DNA of 64,000 nucleotides from Streptomyces harbinensis (GTDB lineage: Bacteria > Actinomycetota > Actinomycetes > Streptomycetales > Streptomycetaceae): positions 687,958-751,957 of the forward strand of contig NZ_FPAB01000004.1 of assembly GCF_900116145.1 (NCBI RefSeq), read 5' to 3'. A program made the translations under genes and the position numbers. This document shows, one piece after another, positions 38,791 through 47,885 of this stretch; position 1 is the stretch's first letter; each line of letters opens with the position of its first letter. A model generated the notes under the pieces. It was not told the DNA's origin. It did no database searches and was given only the letters and a program-made list of their open reading frames with translations.

Positions 38791-39717
38791 TCAGCGGCGC
38801 AGCCCGGCCTCCCGGTCCATCCCGGAGAGCTTGCGCGGATTGCGCACCGCGTACAGACCGGTGATCCGGCCGTCCGCCACCTCGATCGCCAGCACCGTGT
38901 CCAGCGAGCCGTCCAGCCGCATCGTCAGGGCCGGACGCCCGTTCACCTCCGCCGGATGCAGCGCCCCGGCCAGCAGGTCCCGGCGCGCGACCAGCAGCCG
39001 GGCCACCTTGCCCGCCCCCACCACCGGACGCGGCACGGCCCGCCGGATGCCGCCGCCGTCACCGATCAGCACCACGTCCGGGGCGAGCAGATCCAGCAGC
39101 CCCTGGAGGTCACCGCTCTCCGTCGCCCGCCGGAACGCCTCGACGGCATCGCGCCGCTGGGCCGCCGACACCGTCTCGCGCGGCCGGCGGGCCGCCACAT
39201 GGGCGCGCGCCCGGTGCGCGATCTGGCGCACCGCCGCCCGGCTCTTGCCGACCGCCTCGGCGATCTCGTCGTACCCGACGTCGAACACCTCGCGCAGCAC
39301 GAACACCGCCCGCTCGGTCGGCGCCAGCGTCTCCAGCACCAGCAGCATCGCCATCGACAGGCTGTCCGCCAGCTCCACGTCCTCGGCCACGTCCGGCGCG
39401 GTCAGCAGCGGCTCCGGCAGCCAGGAGCCGACGTACGACTCCCGGCGCCGGCCCAGCGTGCGCAGCCGGGTGAGCGCCTGCCGGGTGGTGATCCGCACCA
39501 GATACGCGCGCCGGTCGCGCACCGGCCCGAGGTCCACCCCCGACCAGCGCAGCCAGGTCTCCTGGAGGACGTCCTCGGCGTCGGCGGCCGAGCCGAGCAT
39601 CTCGTAGGCGACGGTGAACAGCAGATTGCGGTGGGCGACGAACGCCCCGGTGTGATCGTCCTGCTCGCTGCGCACCGGCTGCTCCCGCCTGCTCGGGTCC
39701 AAGGCTGTCACGCGCAT
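38791..39717 (-). CDS. ECF41-type RNA polymerase sigma factor (SigJ-like) with SnoaL-like C-terminus
   Basis: This 308-aa protein has sigma region 2 (HRNLLFTVAYEMLGSAADAEDVLQETWLRW) and region 4 (RAVFVLREVFDVGYDEIAEAVGKSRAAVRQIAHRARAHV), then a C-terminal NTF2/SnoaL-like domain (about 200-300), which in ECF41 factors modulates activity. The promoter at 39720-39746 ends 2 nt before the ATG at 39717, so transcription would start inside the first codons; the GTG at 39711 is a better start for a leaderless mRNA. The next gene is the expected partner type (carboxymuconolactone decarboxylase), divergent from it. Confidence 0.92.
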   Translation of the reverse strand: MRVTALDPSRREQPVRSEQDDHTGAFVAHRNLLFTVAYEMLGSAADAEDVLQETWLRWSGVDLGPVRDRRAYLVRITTRQALTRLRTLGRRRESYVGSWLPEPLLTAPDVAEDVELADSLSMAMLLVLETLAPTERAVFVLREVFDVGYDEIAEAVGKSRAAVRQIAHRARAHVAARRPRETVSAAQRRDAVEAFRRATESGDLQGLLDLLAPDVVLIGDGGGIRRAVPRPVVGAGKVARLLVARRDLLAGALHPAEVNGRPALTMRLDGSLDTVLAIEVADGRITGLYAVRNPRKLSGMDREAGLRR

Positions 39718-39719
39718 CA

Positions 39720-39746
39720 GACGCCGCGGCGCCCGCCGCTGTGACA
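39720..39746 (-). promoter_or_regulatory. ECF41-type promoter of the sigma gene (autoregulation)
   Basis: Read on the minus strand: TGTCACA (39746-39740), exactly 16 bp, then CGTC (39723-39720). This is the TGTCACA-N16-CGTC motif reported for ECF41 factors. The match is exact in both boxes and spacing. Transcription from it would begin at about 39711, implying a leaderless GTG start for the sigma factor. Confidence 0.8.
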
Positions 39747-39780
39747 CCCGCGCACCGTGGCACAGGTCACAGCGGCGTCC

Positions 39781-39807
39781 GGTCACGGCGGGACGCCGGG
39801 CGGCATC
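39781..39807 (+). promoter_or_regulatory. Degenerate ECF41-type promoter of the carboxymuconolactone-decarboxylase gene
   Basis: GGTCACG (39781-39787), 16 bp, CATC (39804-39807) has the ECF41 spacing with two mismatches in the first box and one in the second. It points toward the gene at 39854. It would be a weaker target than the sigma gene's own promoter. Confidence 0.45.
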
Positions 39808-39853
39808 TGGTGGGTGTCGGCGTCATCGCACCACCACGAGTGAGGAAGAGATC

Positions 39854-40339
39854 ATGGAATCCGGATTCTCCCTGTTCGACCACGAGATCGGCGCCCGGTT
39901 CGGGAAGCGGTTCGCCAACGCCGCCGCCGTCGTCCACCAGTCGTCGCTGCCGCACACCACCCAGGAGCTGGTGTCGCTGCGGGCCAGCCAGATCAACGGC
40001 TGCGGCCACTGCGTCGACATGCACACCAAGGAGGCCGCGGCGGCCGGCGAGAGCGCGGTACGGCTGCACCTGGTCGCCGCCTGGCGCGAGTCCACCGTCT
40101 TCACCGACGCCGAACGGGCCGCCCTGGCGCTCACCGAGGAGGGCACCCGCCTCGCCGACGGCGCGCCCGGGGTCTCCGAGGCGACCTGGGCGGCGGTGCG
40201 CGAGCACCACGACGACGATCAGACCGCCGCGCTGGTCTGCCTCATCGGCCTGATCAACGCGGCCAACCGGATGGCGGTGATCACTCACCAGAAGGGCGGC
40301 TCCTACGAGGCGGGCATGTTCGCCGCCGCCCTCGGCTGA
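39854..40339 (+). CDS. Carboxymuconolactone decarboxylase/AhpD-like protein
   Basis: This 161-aa protein has the AhpD-like core SLRASQINGCGHCVDMHTKEA with redox pair C50-C53 and His57, as in alkylhydroperoxidase D-type reductants. In ECF41 loci such CMD-type proteins are the commonest neighbour of the sigma factor. It may sense or reduce a peroxide or other thiol-reactive compound (inference). The ATG at 39854 follows GAGGAAGAG. Its last 37 bp overlap the convergent HxlR gene. Confidence 0.92.
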   Translation: MESGFSLFDHEIGARFGKRFANAAAVVHQSSLPHTTQELVSLRASQINGCGHCVDMHTKEAAAAGESAVRLHLVAAWRESTVFTDAERAALALTEEGTRLADGAPGVSEATWAAVREHHDDDQTAALVCLIGLINAANRMAVITHQKGGSYEAGMFAAALG

Positions 40340-40686
40340 TCCCCGGCCCACTCGCCCTCCTGGGCGGCCACCACCGCGTCCGCGTGGACGGCCGCCCAGG
40401 CGCCGAAGCCCTCGATCGGGGGCAGCAGGGTGCGGCCCAGCCCGGTCAGCTCGTACTCCACCCGCGGCGGCGCCTCCCGGTAGGCGTGCCGGGTCACCAG
40501 GCCGCTGTGCTCCAGCCGGCGGAGCGTCTCGGTGAGGACCTTGCCGCTGATCCCGCCGATCCGGCGGCGCAGATCGTGCGGGCGGGCCGGGCCGTGCCGC
40601 AGGGCCCAGATGACCACCGGATTCCAGGTGTTGCCCAGCAGGTCGAACGCCACCCGCGTCCGGCAGTCGGCGAGGAAGTCGGGCAC
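40303..40686 (-). CDS. HxlR-family transcriptional regulator
   Basis: This 127-aa winged-helix protein shows the HxlR pattern: DCRTRVAFDLLGNTWNPVVIWALRHGPARPHDLRRRIGGISGKVLTETLRRLEHSGLVTRHAYREAPPRVEYELTGLGRTL. The Cys near the N-terminus is where family members sense thiol-reactive compounds such as formaldehyde. The GTG at 40686 has AAAGGAA 7 nt upstream. It diverges from the oxidoreductase gene at 40795, which it probably controls. Confidence 0.92.
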   Translation of the reverse strand: MPDFLADCRTRVAFDLLGNTWNPVVIWALRHGPARPHDLRRRIGGISGKVLTETLRRLEHSGLVTRHAYREAPPRVEYELTGLGRTLLPPIEGFGAWAAVHADAVVAAQEGEWAGDQPRAAANMPAS

Positions 40687-40750
40687 CGCTTGGTTCCTTT
40701 CGGCGTGCCTACCGTTCTGCTCAGTGTGCCGGACCGGCACCGCGAGAGGA

Positions 40751-40783
40751 CCGGAGAAAAACCGGAGAGAAACCGGAGAGAAG
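40751..40783 (+). repeat. Three 11-bp purine-rich tandem repeats before the oxidoreductase gene
   Basis: CCGGAGAAAAA, CCGGAGAGAAA and CCGGAGAGAAG follow one another directly at 40751-40783, then GAGAGACGCCG leads to the ATG at 40795. The last copy merges with the ribosome-binding site (AAGGAGAG). Slippage could change the number of Shine-Dalgarno-like units. Confidence 0.7.
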
Positions 40784-40794
40784 GAGAGACGCCG

Positions 40795-41469
40795 ATGCGG
40801 ATCGGGATACTCGGCGCCGGCGGGATGGCCGACGCCCTGGGCACGCAGTGGGTGCGCGCCGGGCACGAGGTGCTCGTCAGCGGGCGCGATCCGGCGAAGG
40901 CGCGGGCGCTCGCCGCCCGGATCGGTTTCGGGGCGTACGCCGGGAGCTGGGCGGAGGCCGCCGGGTTCGGGGAGGTCGTGCTCCTGGCGGTACGGGCCCA
41001 CGCCGTCCCGGAAGTGCTGGCCGCGGCCGGTGACCTGACCGGGCGGACCCTGATCGACTGCACCAACGCCGTGGTGCCGGGCGCCTTCACGCTCGCCACC
41101 GCGGGCGGGCCCGGCACGGCCGAGCGGATCGCCCGGCAACGGCCGGGCGCGCACGTGGTCAAGGCGTTCAACCTGAACCACGTGGACATCTGGCGGATGC
41201 GGCCACCCGCCTTCGGCGGGGCACCGCTCGGCGTGCCCGTGTGCGGCGACGACCCGGCGGCGCTGGCGCTGGCGCGGACGCTCATCACCGACATCGGCTG
41301 CACACCGGTGGACGGCGGCCCGCTGGAGCGGGCCGGGCTCCTGGAGGCCACCGCCGCGTTCGTGATCGGCGTGTGGGCCGGCGGGGCCGATGTGCGGGGG
41401 ATGTTCCCGCCGGCCGACCCCGGCCGGCTGCCGGACGCCGCGCCTCAGACGGCGCCCGGCAGCCGGTAA
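40795..41469 (+). CDS. NADPH-dependent F420 reductase/NAD-binding family oxidoreductase
   Basis: This 224-aa protein has a Rossmann fold with GILGAGGMADALGTQWVRAGHEVLVSGRDPAKA at its N-terminus and the VVKAFNLNHVDIW segment typical of the NADPH:F420 reductase-like (pyrroline-5-carboxylate reductase, dimer type) family. It may reduce a cofactor such as F420 or act as an oxidoreductase. The ATG at 40795 is preceded by the purine-rich repeats. It diverges from HxlR. Its 3' end overlaps the convergent mutY gene by 25 bp. Confidence 0.88.
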   Translation: MRIGILGAGGMADALGTQWVRAGHEVLVSGRDPAKARALAARIGFGAYAGSWAEAAGFGEVVLLAVRAHAVPEVLAAAGDLTGRTLIDCTNAVVPGAFTLATAGGPGTAERIARQRPGAHVVKAFNLNHVDIWRMRPPAFGGAPLGVPVCGDDPAALALARTLITDIGCTPVDGGPLERAGLLEATAAFVIGVWAGGADVRGMFPPADPGRLPDAAPQTAPGSR

Positions 41470-42356
41470 CGGCCGTCCGGGAGGCGCTCCACCAGGCCGT
41501 CGGTCAGCAGACCGGTCAGGGCCCGGGCCCGCTGCTCCGGGTCGTGCCACACCGCGTCCAGCACCGCGCGCTCCACCGGGCGGTGCGACTCCCGCAGGAC
41601 GGCCAGCAGTTTGCCGCGTACCTGACGGTCCGTCCCCGCGTACGTCTGGCCCCGGCGCGGCGGACCCTCGTGGGCCGGGGAGCCCGCACCGCGCCAGGCG
41701 CACAGATCGGCGATCGGACAGCCGCCGCACGACGGCGTGCGCGCCGTGCACACCAGCGCGCCCAGCTCCATGGTCGCCGCCGCCCAGCGCGAGGCCGTGG
41801 TGTCGTCCTGCGGCAGCAGCGTCCTGGCCAGCTTGCGCTCGGCCGCCGTCGTGGCGTTCGGCGGGTACTGGGTGCCGCTGACCGCACGGGCGAACACCCG
41901 GCGGACGTTGGTGTCCAGCACCGGATGCCGCTGCCCGTACGCGAAGGAGGCGACCGCCGCCGCCGTGTACTCCCCGACACCCGGCAGCGCCAGCAACTGG
42001 TGGTGGTCCTTGGGGACATCGCCGCCGTGCCGTTCCGCTATGGCGGCGGCGGCCCCGTGCAGCCGCAGCGCACGGCGCGGGTAGCCGAGGCGGCCCCAGG
42101 CACGGACCGCCTCACCGGCGGCCTCGGCGGCCAGATCGGCCGGGCGCGGCCAGCGGGCGAGCCATTCCTCGTACACCGGCAGCACCCGGTTCACCGGGGT
42201 CTGTTGCAGCATGAACTCGCTGACCATGACACCCCACGCCCCGGCTTCGGGCCGGCGCCAGGGCAGATCGCGGGCATGCTGGTCGAACCAGTCGATGACG
42301 GGGGAGTGGAGGGCGGTCGGTCCGGCTTCTGGCGTCGTCGTGCTCGTCGCAGTCAT
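41445..42356 (-). CDS. mutY: A/G-specific adenine glycosylase
   Basis: This 303-aa repair enzyme removes adenine opposite 8-oxoguanine. Catalytic Glu47 lies in VSEFMLQQTPV, the helix-hairpin-helix LPGVGEYTA is at 124-132, catalytic Asp148 is in VLDTNVRRV, and the [4Fe-4S] cluster ligands C203, C210, C213 and C219 have the exact C-X6-C-X2-C-X5-C spacing. A C-terminal domain for 8-oxoG recognition is short, as in actinomycetes. ATG at 42356 is used. disA and radA, two more DNA-integrity genes, follow within 2 kb on the same strand. Confidence 0.95.
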   Translation of the reverse strand: MTATSTTTPEAGPTALHSPVIDWFDQHARDLPWRRPEAGAWGVMVSEFMLQQTPVNRVLPVYEEWLARWPRPADLAAEAAGEAVRAWGRLGYPRRALRLHGAAAAIAERHGGDVPKDHHQLLALPGVGEYTAAAVASFAYGQRHPVLDTNVRRVFARAVSGTQYPPNATTAAERKLARTLLPQDDTTASRWAAATMELGALVCTARTPSCGGCPIADLCAWRGAGSPAHEGPPRRGQTYAGTDRQVRGKLLAVLRESHRPVERAVLDAVWHDPEQRARALTGLLTDGLVERLPDGRYRLPGAV

Positions 42357-42505
42357 GGCGTACCGATCCTGGCATGTCCGGGGCACGGCTCCCAAGCGGC
42401 CCCGCCGTTTCGTCCCCCTGCGGGCTAACCGGTTGATACCCAATGGTGCCCTGGCGTACGACGGGTGAGGCTCCGGAGCGGGTCGGCGTCTCGTAAGGTT
42501 TCCGC

Positions 42506-43354
42506 GTGGGATCTCTGCGCACTCCTGTCGGTCCGCTCCCCTCCTCCATCTACTGGCGGCGGAGGGCCGTTGTGCTGCTGGTGATCGCCCTGGTGGCGGT
42601 GCTCGCCTTCTGGGCCACCCGCCCCGGGGGCGGCGGCTCGCAGAACACCGCCGGGAGCGACGACGGTTCGGGCCCCGCGCCGTCCATCACCCCCGGGCCC
42701 AGCGCCAGTGAATCCCTCATCGACGAACGGCCCGGCGGCCGGGAGGAACCCGGGGAGGGCGAAGCGGGGGACGGCGGCTCCGGCGACGCGGAGGACCCCG
42801 GCGCGGACGGCGGCTCCGACGAGACGGAGGACGCGGACGGCGACGGCGAGCCCGGCGCACCCGGGGACGCCGACGGTGACGGCGGCAGCGGCAGCGGCGG
42901 CGCGGACGCCGACCCCGACCGGGGCGGCGGCGGGACGAGCGGGGCCGGGCTGCCCGCCTGCGGCACCGGCGCGGTGACCCTCGCCCTGCGCAGCGCCGAG
43001 AACGCCTACCCGCCCGGCGACAAGCCCGAACTGCGGCTCACCGCCCAGAACGCGTCCGGCGACTCCTGCGCCCTCGACTTCGGCCACGGCTCCCTCACCC
43101 TCACCATCGCCGACAGCGACGACGAGGAAGTGTGGTCCTCGGCGGTGTGCCCCACCGGCCGCGCCAGCCACCTGGTCGCCGTCCCGGCCGGGGACAGCGC
43201 CGCCCACACCGTGCTCTGGGACCGCCGGCACAACGCGGACGACTGCGACAGCGGCGAACCCGGCGCCCCGGCCGCCGCCGGCACCTACATCGCCGAGGCC
43301 GACCTGGACGGTTTCCCCGTCGCCAGGACATCCTTCCGGCTGAACCAGGACTGA
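42506..43354 (+). CDS. Membrane-anchored protein with acidic low-complexity linker
   Basis: This 282-aa protein has one N-terminal TM helix (about residues 20-41: RRAVVLLVIALVAVLAFWA), then about 110 residues rich in Gly, Asp, Glu and Pro, and a C-terminal globular domain (from about 150: CGTGAVTLALRSAENAYPPGDKPELRLTAQNASGDSCALDF) that looks like a small beta-sandwich with three or four Cys. The TM orientation puts the domain outside. The GTG at 42506 begins at once. The function is unknown; the gene lies between mutY and disA in Streptomyces generally, so it may be a conserved extracytoplasmic protein. Confidence 0.85.
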   Translation: MGSLRTPVGPLPSSIYWRRRAVVLLVIALVAVLAFWATRPGGGGSQNTAGSDDGSGPAPSITPGPSASESLIDERPGGREEPGEGEAGDGGSGDAEDPGADGGSDETEDADGDGEPGAPGDADGDGGSGSGGADADPDRGGGGTSGAGLPACGTGAVTLALRSAENAYPPGDKPELRLTAQNASGDSCALDFGHGSLTLTIADSDDEEVWSSAVCPTGRASHLVAVPAGDSAAHTVLWDRRHNADDCDSGEPGAPAAAGTYIAEADLDGFPVARTSFRLNQD

Positions 43355-43355
43355 G

Positions 43356-43385
43356 CGCCGGTCCCGGCTCCGGAGAGCCCCGGCG
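43356..43385. terminator. Possible bidirectional terminator before disA
   Basis: CGCCG (43356-43360) pairs with CGGCG (43381-43385), and GGCTC (43366-43370) with GAGCC (43375-43379) around a CGGA loop. It fills the gap between two convergent genes. Confidence 0.45.
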
Positions 43386-44552
43386 TCAGACGTAGCGCTC
43401 CAGGATCGAGGACTCGGCCAGCCGGGACAGGCCCTCGCGCACCGAACGCGCCCGGGTCTCCCCGACCCCGTCCACCGCCTGGAGATCGTCCACGCTCGCC
43501 GCCAGCAGCTTCTGCAGCCCGCCGAAGTGGTCCACCAGCCGGTCGATGACCAGCCCCGGCAGCCGCGGCACCTTCGCCAGCAGCCGGAAACCGCGCGGCG
43601 ACACCGCGCCGTCCAGCGCCTCCGGCGAGGCCCCGTGGCCCAGCGCCCGCGCCACGATGGGCAGTTCCAGCAGCTCCGCGTGGGTGAGCGCGTCCAGCTC
43701 GGCCAGCGCGGTGCCCACCCGCCGCGAGCGCTTGCCGCCCGCGCCGCCACCGGCGGCCTCCGCACCACCGGCCGCCGACTCCGGCAGATAGTCGCGCACG
43801 ATCAGCTGCCGCTCCGGCTCCACACCCGCGATCAGCTCGTCCAGCTGGAGCGACAGCAGCCGCCCGTCCGTCCCCAGCTCCACCACGTACTCGGCGATCT
43901 CCGCCGCGATCCGGCGCACCATCTCCAGCCGCTGCGCCACCGCCGCCACATCGCGGACCGTGACCAGGTCCTCGATCTCCAGCGCCGACAGCGTGCCCGC
44001 GACCTCGTCGAACCGCAGCTTGTACCGCTCCAGGGTGGCCAGCGCCTGGTTGGCCCGGGACAGGATCGCCCCCGAGTCCTCCAGCACCCGCCGCTGCCCG
44101 TCCACGTACAGGGCGATCAGCCGCATCGACTGGCTCACCGACACCACAGGGAAGCCCGTCTGGATGGAGACCCGCTGCGCCGTACGGTGCCGGGTGCCGG
44201 TCTCCTCGGTCGGGATGCTCGCGTCCGGGACCAGCTGCACCCCGGCCCGCACGATCTTGGTGATGTCGCGGTCCACGATCACCGCGCCGTCCAGCTTGCA
44301 CAGCTCGCGCAGCCGCGTCGCGGTGAACTCCACGTCCAGCACGAAGCCGCCGGTGCACAGGGATTCGACGGTGCGGTCGACGCCGAGCACGATCAGCCCG
44401 CCCGTGTTCCCCCGCAGGATGCGCTCCAGGCCGTCCCGCAGCTGGGTGCCGGGGGCCACCGCGCTCAGCGACGCGCGCAGCAGTCCGTCCGCGGAACCTC
44501 CCCCGGCATGCCCGGCCCTGCCGGGACCCGCCGGCCGGTCGCTGGCTGCCAT
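43386..44552 (-). CDS. disA: DNA integrity scanning protein DisA, diadenylate cyclase
   Basis: This 388-aa protein makes c-di-AMP from two ATP and monitors DNA structure. The DAC domain has the DGA motif at 88-90 ([10 protein letters not shown]) and RHR at 121-123 (GTRHRTA), both catalytic. The middle is a helical spine ([15 protein letters not shown]) and the C-terminus has the helix-hairpin-helix DNA-binding unit ([25 protein letters not shown]). The ATG at 44552 follows GGAGG. radA lies 40 bp upstream on the same strand, so the two are likely one operon. Confidence 0.96.
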   Translation of the reverse strand: MAASDRPAGPGRAGHAGGGSADGLLRASLSAVAPGTQLRDGLERILRGNTGGLIVLGVDRTVESLCTGGFVLDVEFTATRLRELCKLDGAVIVDRDITKIVRAGVQLVPDASIPTEETGTRHRTAQRVSIQTGFPVVSVSQSMRLIALYVDGQRRVLEDSGAILSRANQALATLERYKLRFDEVAGTLSALEIEDLVTVRDVAAVAQRLEMVRRIAAEIAEYVVELGTDGRLLSLQLDELIAGVEPERQLIVRDYLPESAAGGAEAAGGGAGGKRSRRVGTALAELDALTHAELLELPIVARALGHGASPEALDGAVSPRGFRLLAKVPRLPGLVIDRLVDHFGGLQKLLAASVDDLQAVDGVGETRARSVREGLSRLAESSILERYV

Positions 44553-44592
44553 CTCTTCCTCCGGTGACGAAACCGCTTCAGTCCGGATGAGT

Positions 44593-46038
44593 CTACCGGC
44601 GCGCCTGTGCCACCCGTTCTGACGCTCCGCGCCCGGCCCGCTCACCGCCCTCCGGCTCCGCGCTCCGCGAGCGGCGCGGCGCCCGCGGCAGCACCCGCAG
44701 CGCCTCCCCGATGTCGGCCACCTCCAGCACCCGCATCCCGGCCGGCGCCTCGCCCGAGTCCGCCGGGACCAGCGCGTGCGTGAACCCCAGCCGGGCCGCC
44801 TCCGCCAGCCGCCGCTGCACCCCCGTCACCCGGCGCACCTCGCCGGCGAGCCCCACCTCGCCGATCGCCACCAGGTTCTGCGGCAGCGGGCTGTCGCCCG
44901 CCGCGCTGGCCAGCGCCAGCGCCACCGCCAGATCGGCGGCCGGCTCGGTCAGCCGCACCCCGCCCACCGTCGCCGTGTAGATGTCGTTCTTCCCCAGCGA
45001 GGTGATCTGCCCGCGCTGCTCCAGCACCGCCAGCATCATCGACACCCGGCTGTTCTCCAGACCGGAGGTGGTACGGCGCGGGGACGGGATCTGGGTGCTC
45101 ACCGTCAGCGACTGCACCTCGGCCACCAGCGGACGCCGCCCCTCCAGCGTCACCGTGAGACAGGTGCCCGGGACCGGCTCGTCGCGCCGGGTCAGGAACA
45201 GGCCGGAGGGGTCGGCGAGCGAGGTGATGCCCTGGTCGTGCAGCTCGAAGCAGCCGACCTCGTCGGTGGCGCCGTAGCGGTTCTTCACCCCGCGCACCAG
45301 CCGCAGCCGGGCGTGCCGGTCGCCCTCGAAGTGCAGCACCACGTCCACCAGATGCTCCAGCAGCCGGGGACCCGCGATCGCCCCGTCCTTGGTGACGTGC
45401 CCCACCAGCAGCGTCGCCATCCCGCGCTCCTTGGCCGCCCGGATCAGGGCGCCCGCCACCTCCCGCACCTGCGCCATCCCGCCCGGGGCGCCCTCGATCT
45501 CCGCCGAGGCGATGGTCTGCACCGAGTCCAGCACCAGCAGGGCCGGCTTCACCGCGTCCAACTGGCCCAGCACCGAGCCCAGATCCGTCTCGGCCGCCAG
45601 ATACAGCTCCTCGTGGAGCGCGCCGATCCGGTCGGCCCGCAGCCGCACCTGGCCCGCCGACTCCTCCCCGGTGACGTACAGCGTGCGGTGCTCGGCCGAG
45701 GCGGCCTTGGCGGCCACGTCCAGCAGCAGCGTCGACTTGCCCACCCCCGGCTCGCCCGCCAGCAGCACCACCGCGCCCGGCACCAGACCGCCGCCCAGCA
45801 CCCGGTCCAGCTCCGGCACCCCCGTACTGCGCGCGGTGACCCGCTGCGTGTCGACCTGCCCGATGGGCACCGCGGGCGTCGCCACCCGGGCGACCGCCGC
45901 CGTCCGCACCGCGGGGGCCCCGCCCACTTCTTCCACGGTGCCCCACGCCTGGCATTCGGGGCAGCGGCCGAGCCACTTCGCGGTGGACCAGCCGCACTCC
46001 GTACACCGGTAGGCGGGCCGATCGGATTTACGAGCCAT
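44593..46038 (-). CDS. radA: DNA repair protein RadA
   Basis: This 481-aa RecA-like ATPase helps in branch migration during recombination. It shows the N-terminal zinc finger C12-C15-C26-C29 ([18 protein letters not shown]), Walker A GEPGVGKS at 95-102, the KNRYG motif at 252-256 and a C-terminal Lon-protease-like domain ([31 protein letters not shown]). ATG at 46038 is the start of conservation. RadA is known to interact with DisA in other bacteria. The last 30 residues are charged and low in complexity. Confidence 0.96.
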   Translation of the reverse strand: MARKSDRPAYRCTECGWSTAKWLGRCPECQAWGTVEEVGGAPAVRTAAVARVATPAVPIGQVDTQRVTARSTGVPELDRVLGGGLVPGAVVLLAGEPGVGKSTLLLDVAAKAASAEHRTLYVTGEESAGQVRLRADRIGALHEELYLAAETDLGSVLGQLDAVKPALLVLDSVQTIASAEIEGAPGGMAQVREVAGALIRAAKERGMATLLVGHVTKDGAIAGPRLLEHLVDVVLHFEGDRHARLRLVRGVKNRYGATDEVGCFELHDQGITSLADPSGLFLTRRDEPVPGTCLTVTLEGRRPLVAEVQSLTVSTQIPSPRRTTSGLENSRVSMMLAVLEQRGQITSLGKNDIYTATVGGVRLTEPAADLAVALALASAAGDSPLPQNLVAIGEVGLAGEVRRVTGVQRRLAEAARLGFTHALVPADSGEAPAGMRVLEVADIGEALRVLPRAPRRSRSAEPEGGERAGRGASERVAQARR

Positions 46039-46155
46039 GCCATGACCGTAACCCCCGGCACCGACAGCGCATCCGGGCCCCGCATCACCCGTTAGGAGGA
46101 ATCTCGCGCCGGTCGGGGCCGGGTGCGCCCGTCGGCGGCCTACCGTCGCCAGGTA

Positions 46156-47850
46156 ATGAACAGCTGCCCCGAGCGTTCCGCACGCACCACGACGCGCACC
46201 CGCCCCGCCGCGGCAACCGGCGCTCATCGCGTTCCCCGCCGCCGGGCGGCGGAGAACAGCGGCCCGGACCGGCGGCGCCGTGGCGGCCCGGCGGCCTACG
46301 AGGACGCGTACCTCGACGGCCTGTTCACGTACTGCCTGTCCATCATGTGCGAGCACGACACCGCCACGGCCGCGCTCGGCGAGGCGCTGGCCCTGGCGCA
46401 GCGGCAGCACGACCGCGGGCGGCGGCCCGCCGCGCCGGGCCAGTCGCGGGCCTGGCTGTACGCGCTGGCCCGGTGGAGCTGTCTGCGGCGGCTCGCGGCG
46501 CAGCGGGAGGCGGGCACCCCGCCGCAGCCGCGCGCCGCGGGCACCGCCGGGGCGGACGCGCAGCTGCGCCGCCGCGAACTGGCGGCGCTGGCCTGGCCGG
46601 AGGCCGCGGGCACCAGCCCGGAGCAGCGCGAGGCGCTGGAGCTGGCGGTGCGTCACCAGCTGTCGCCTGCCGAGGTGGCGCTGGTGCTGCGGCTGTCGGT
46701 GGACGCGGCGACCGCCCTGCTGACCAGCGGGGCGTGCGAGGTGGAGCGCACCCGCGCCGCGCTCGCCGCGGTGGACGCCGGCGGCTGCACCACGGTGGCC
46801 TCGCTGGCCGGCGAGGACCGGCTGATGCTGCTGCGGCCCGGCCTGCGGCGGGAGCTGGTGGGGCACGTGGACGGCTGCCCGGCCTGCCGGCGGGCGGCAC
46901 AGCGGGCGATGGCCGGGGTGACCTGGCCGGGCACCGCGCCGGGCGAGGCGCGGCTGACGGTGCTGGCCGCGCCGCGCGCCGCCGTGCACGCGGCGCTGCT
47001 GGTGGTGGAGCGGGCGCGGGCGCAGTACACGCCGCGGTTCGACCGGGCCGGTTTCCCGCTGACGGAGAAGGACCGGGCGGCGCGCCGGGAGCGGCTGCGC
47101 AGCCGGGCGGTGACGACGACGGTGGTGGCCACCGTGCTGGCGGCGCCCGCGCTGGCGCTGTGGGCCGCGTACCGGGGCGCGCCGGTGACGGGCGAGGCGA
47201 GCGGCCAGGACGCCTCGGCCACCGAGGACGACCGGGGCCTGGGCGCGGCCGGCGGCGACGACTACGCCTACGAGAACACCGGCCGCTGGGAGGAGTCCCC
47301 GCCGCCGGACGCGGACGGCGGGCGCAGCCCGGCCGGCGAGGCCACCGAGGAGGCGGACGGCGCGGAGCGGGACGACCCCGCGCCGGACGAGGACACCGGC
47401 CCGGGCACGGCCGCGCCGTCGCCCGACGGCAGGGGCGGCCGGGGCGACGGGGGCACGCGCCCGGCGCAGCCCGGCCGGCTGACGGTGGACGCGGTGTCCA
47501 CGGCGCGCGGCACGGAGATCACCCTGACCGCCTCCGGCGGCGCGCCGGTGCAGTGGAACGCGGTGTGGTCGGCGCAGTGGCTGACGCTCAGCGCCACCTC
47601 GGGCACGCTGGAGCCGGGGGAGTCGGTCACGCTGGTGGTGACGGTCGACCGGGACCGGGAGCCGTCCGGGCCGTGGCAGGGCCGGATCACCATCGAGCCG
47701 GCCGGCGCCACCATCACCATCGAGGGCAACGGCCCGGCCTCGCCCGAGCCGTCCGAGCCGCCGCCCACCGAGGAGCCCGCGCCGGAGCCGACCGAGCCGG
47801 CGCCCTCCGACCCGCCCCCGGCCGATCCCTCGCCCACCGACCCGGTCTGA
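46156..47850 (+). CDS. Sigma-like/zinc-finger/TM/BACON multidomain protein
   Basis: This 564-aa protein looks like a fusion. Residues about 45-120 resemble sigma region 2 ([34 protein letters not shown]), 150-190 a region 4-like helix-turn-helix ([36 protein letters not shown]), and H237-C241-C244 (HVDGCPAC) is an anti-sigma zinc-finger motif. Then come a TM helix (319-339), a long acidic/Pro linker and an extracytoplasmic BACON-like beta-domain (about 441-526: [25 protein letters not shown]), plus a Pro/Glu tail. Similar Streptomyces proteins are called BACON domain-containing. The sigma part may no longer bind promoters. Start is uncertain (ATG 46156 or a GTG upstream). Confidence 0.8.
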   Translation: MNSCPERSARTTTRTRPAAATGAHRVPRRRAAENSGPDRRRRGGPAAYEDAYLDGLFTYCLSIMCEHDTATAALGEALALAQRQHDRGRRPAAPGQSRAWLYALARWSCLRRLAAQREAGTPPQPRAAGTAGADAQLRRRELAALAWPEAAGTSPEQREALELAVRHQLSPAEVALVLRLSVDAATALLTSGACEVERTRAALAAVDAGGCTTVASLAGEDRLMLLRPGLRRELVGHVDGCPACRRAAQRAMAGVTWPGTAPGEARLTVLAAPRAAVHAALLVVERARAQYTPRFDRAGFPLTEKDRAARRERLRSRAVTTTVVATVLAAPALALWAAYRGAPVTGEASGQDASATEDDRGLGAAGGDDYAYENTGRWEESPPPDADGGRSPAGEATEEADGAERDDPAPDEDTGPGTAAPSPDGRGGRGDGGTRPAQPGRLTVDAVSTARGTEITLTASGGAPVQWNAVWSAQWLTLSATSGTLEPGESVTLVVTVDRDREPSGPWQGRITIEPAGATITIEGNGPASPEPSEPPPTEEPAPEPTEPAPSDPPPADPSPTDPV

Positions 47851-47885
47851 CCGGCGCGCCGTGCGGTGCGCGGGTGCGGTCCGGC

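Noticed and set aside
40751..40783. CRISPR-like array
   Set aside because: The units are 11 bp without spacers, so this is a simple tandem repeat.
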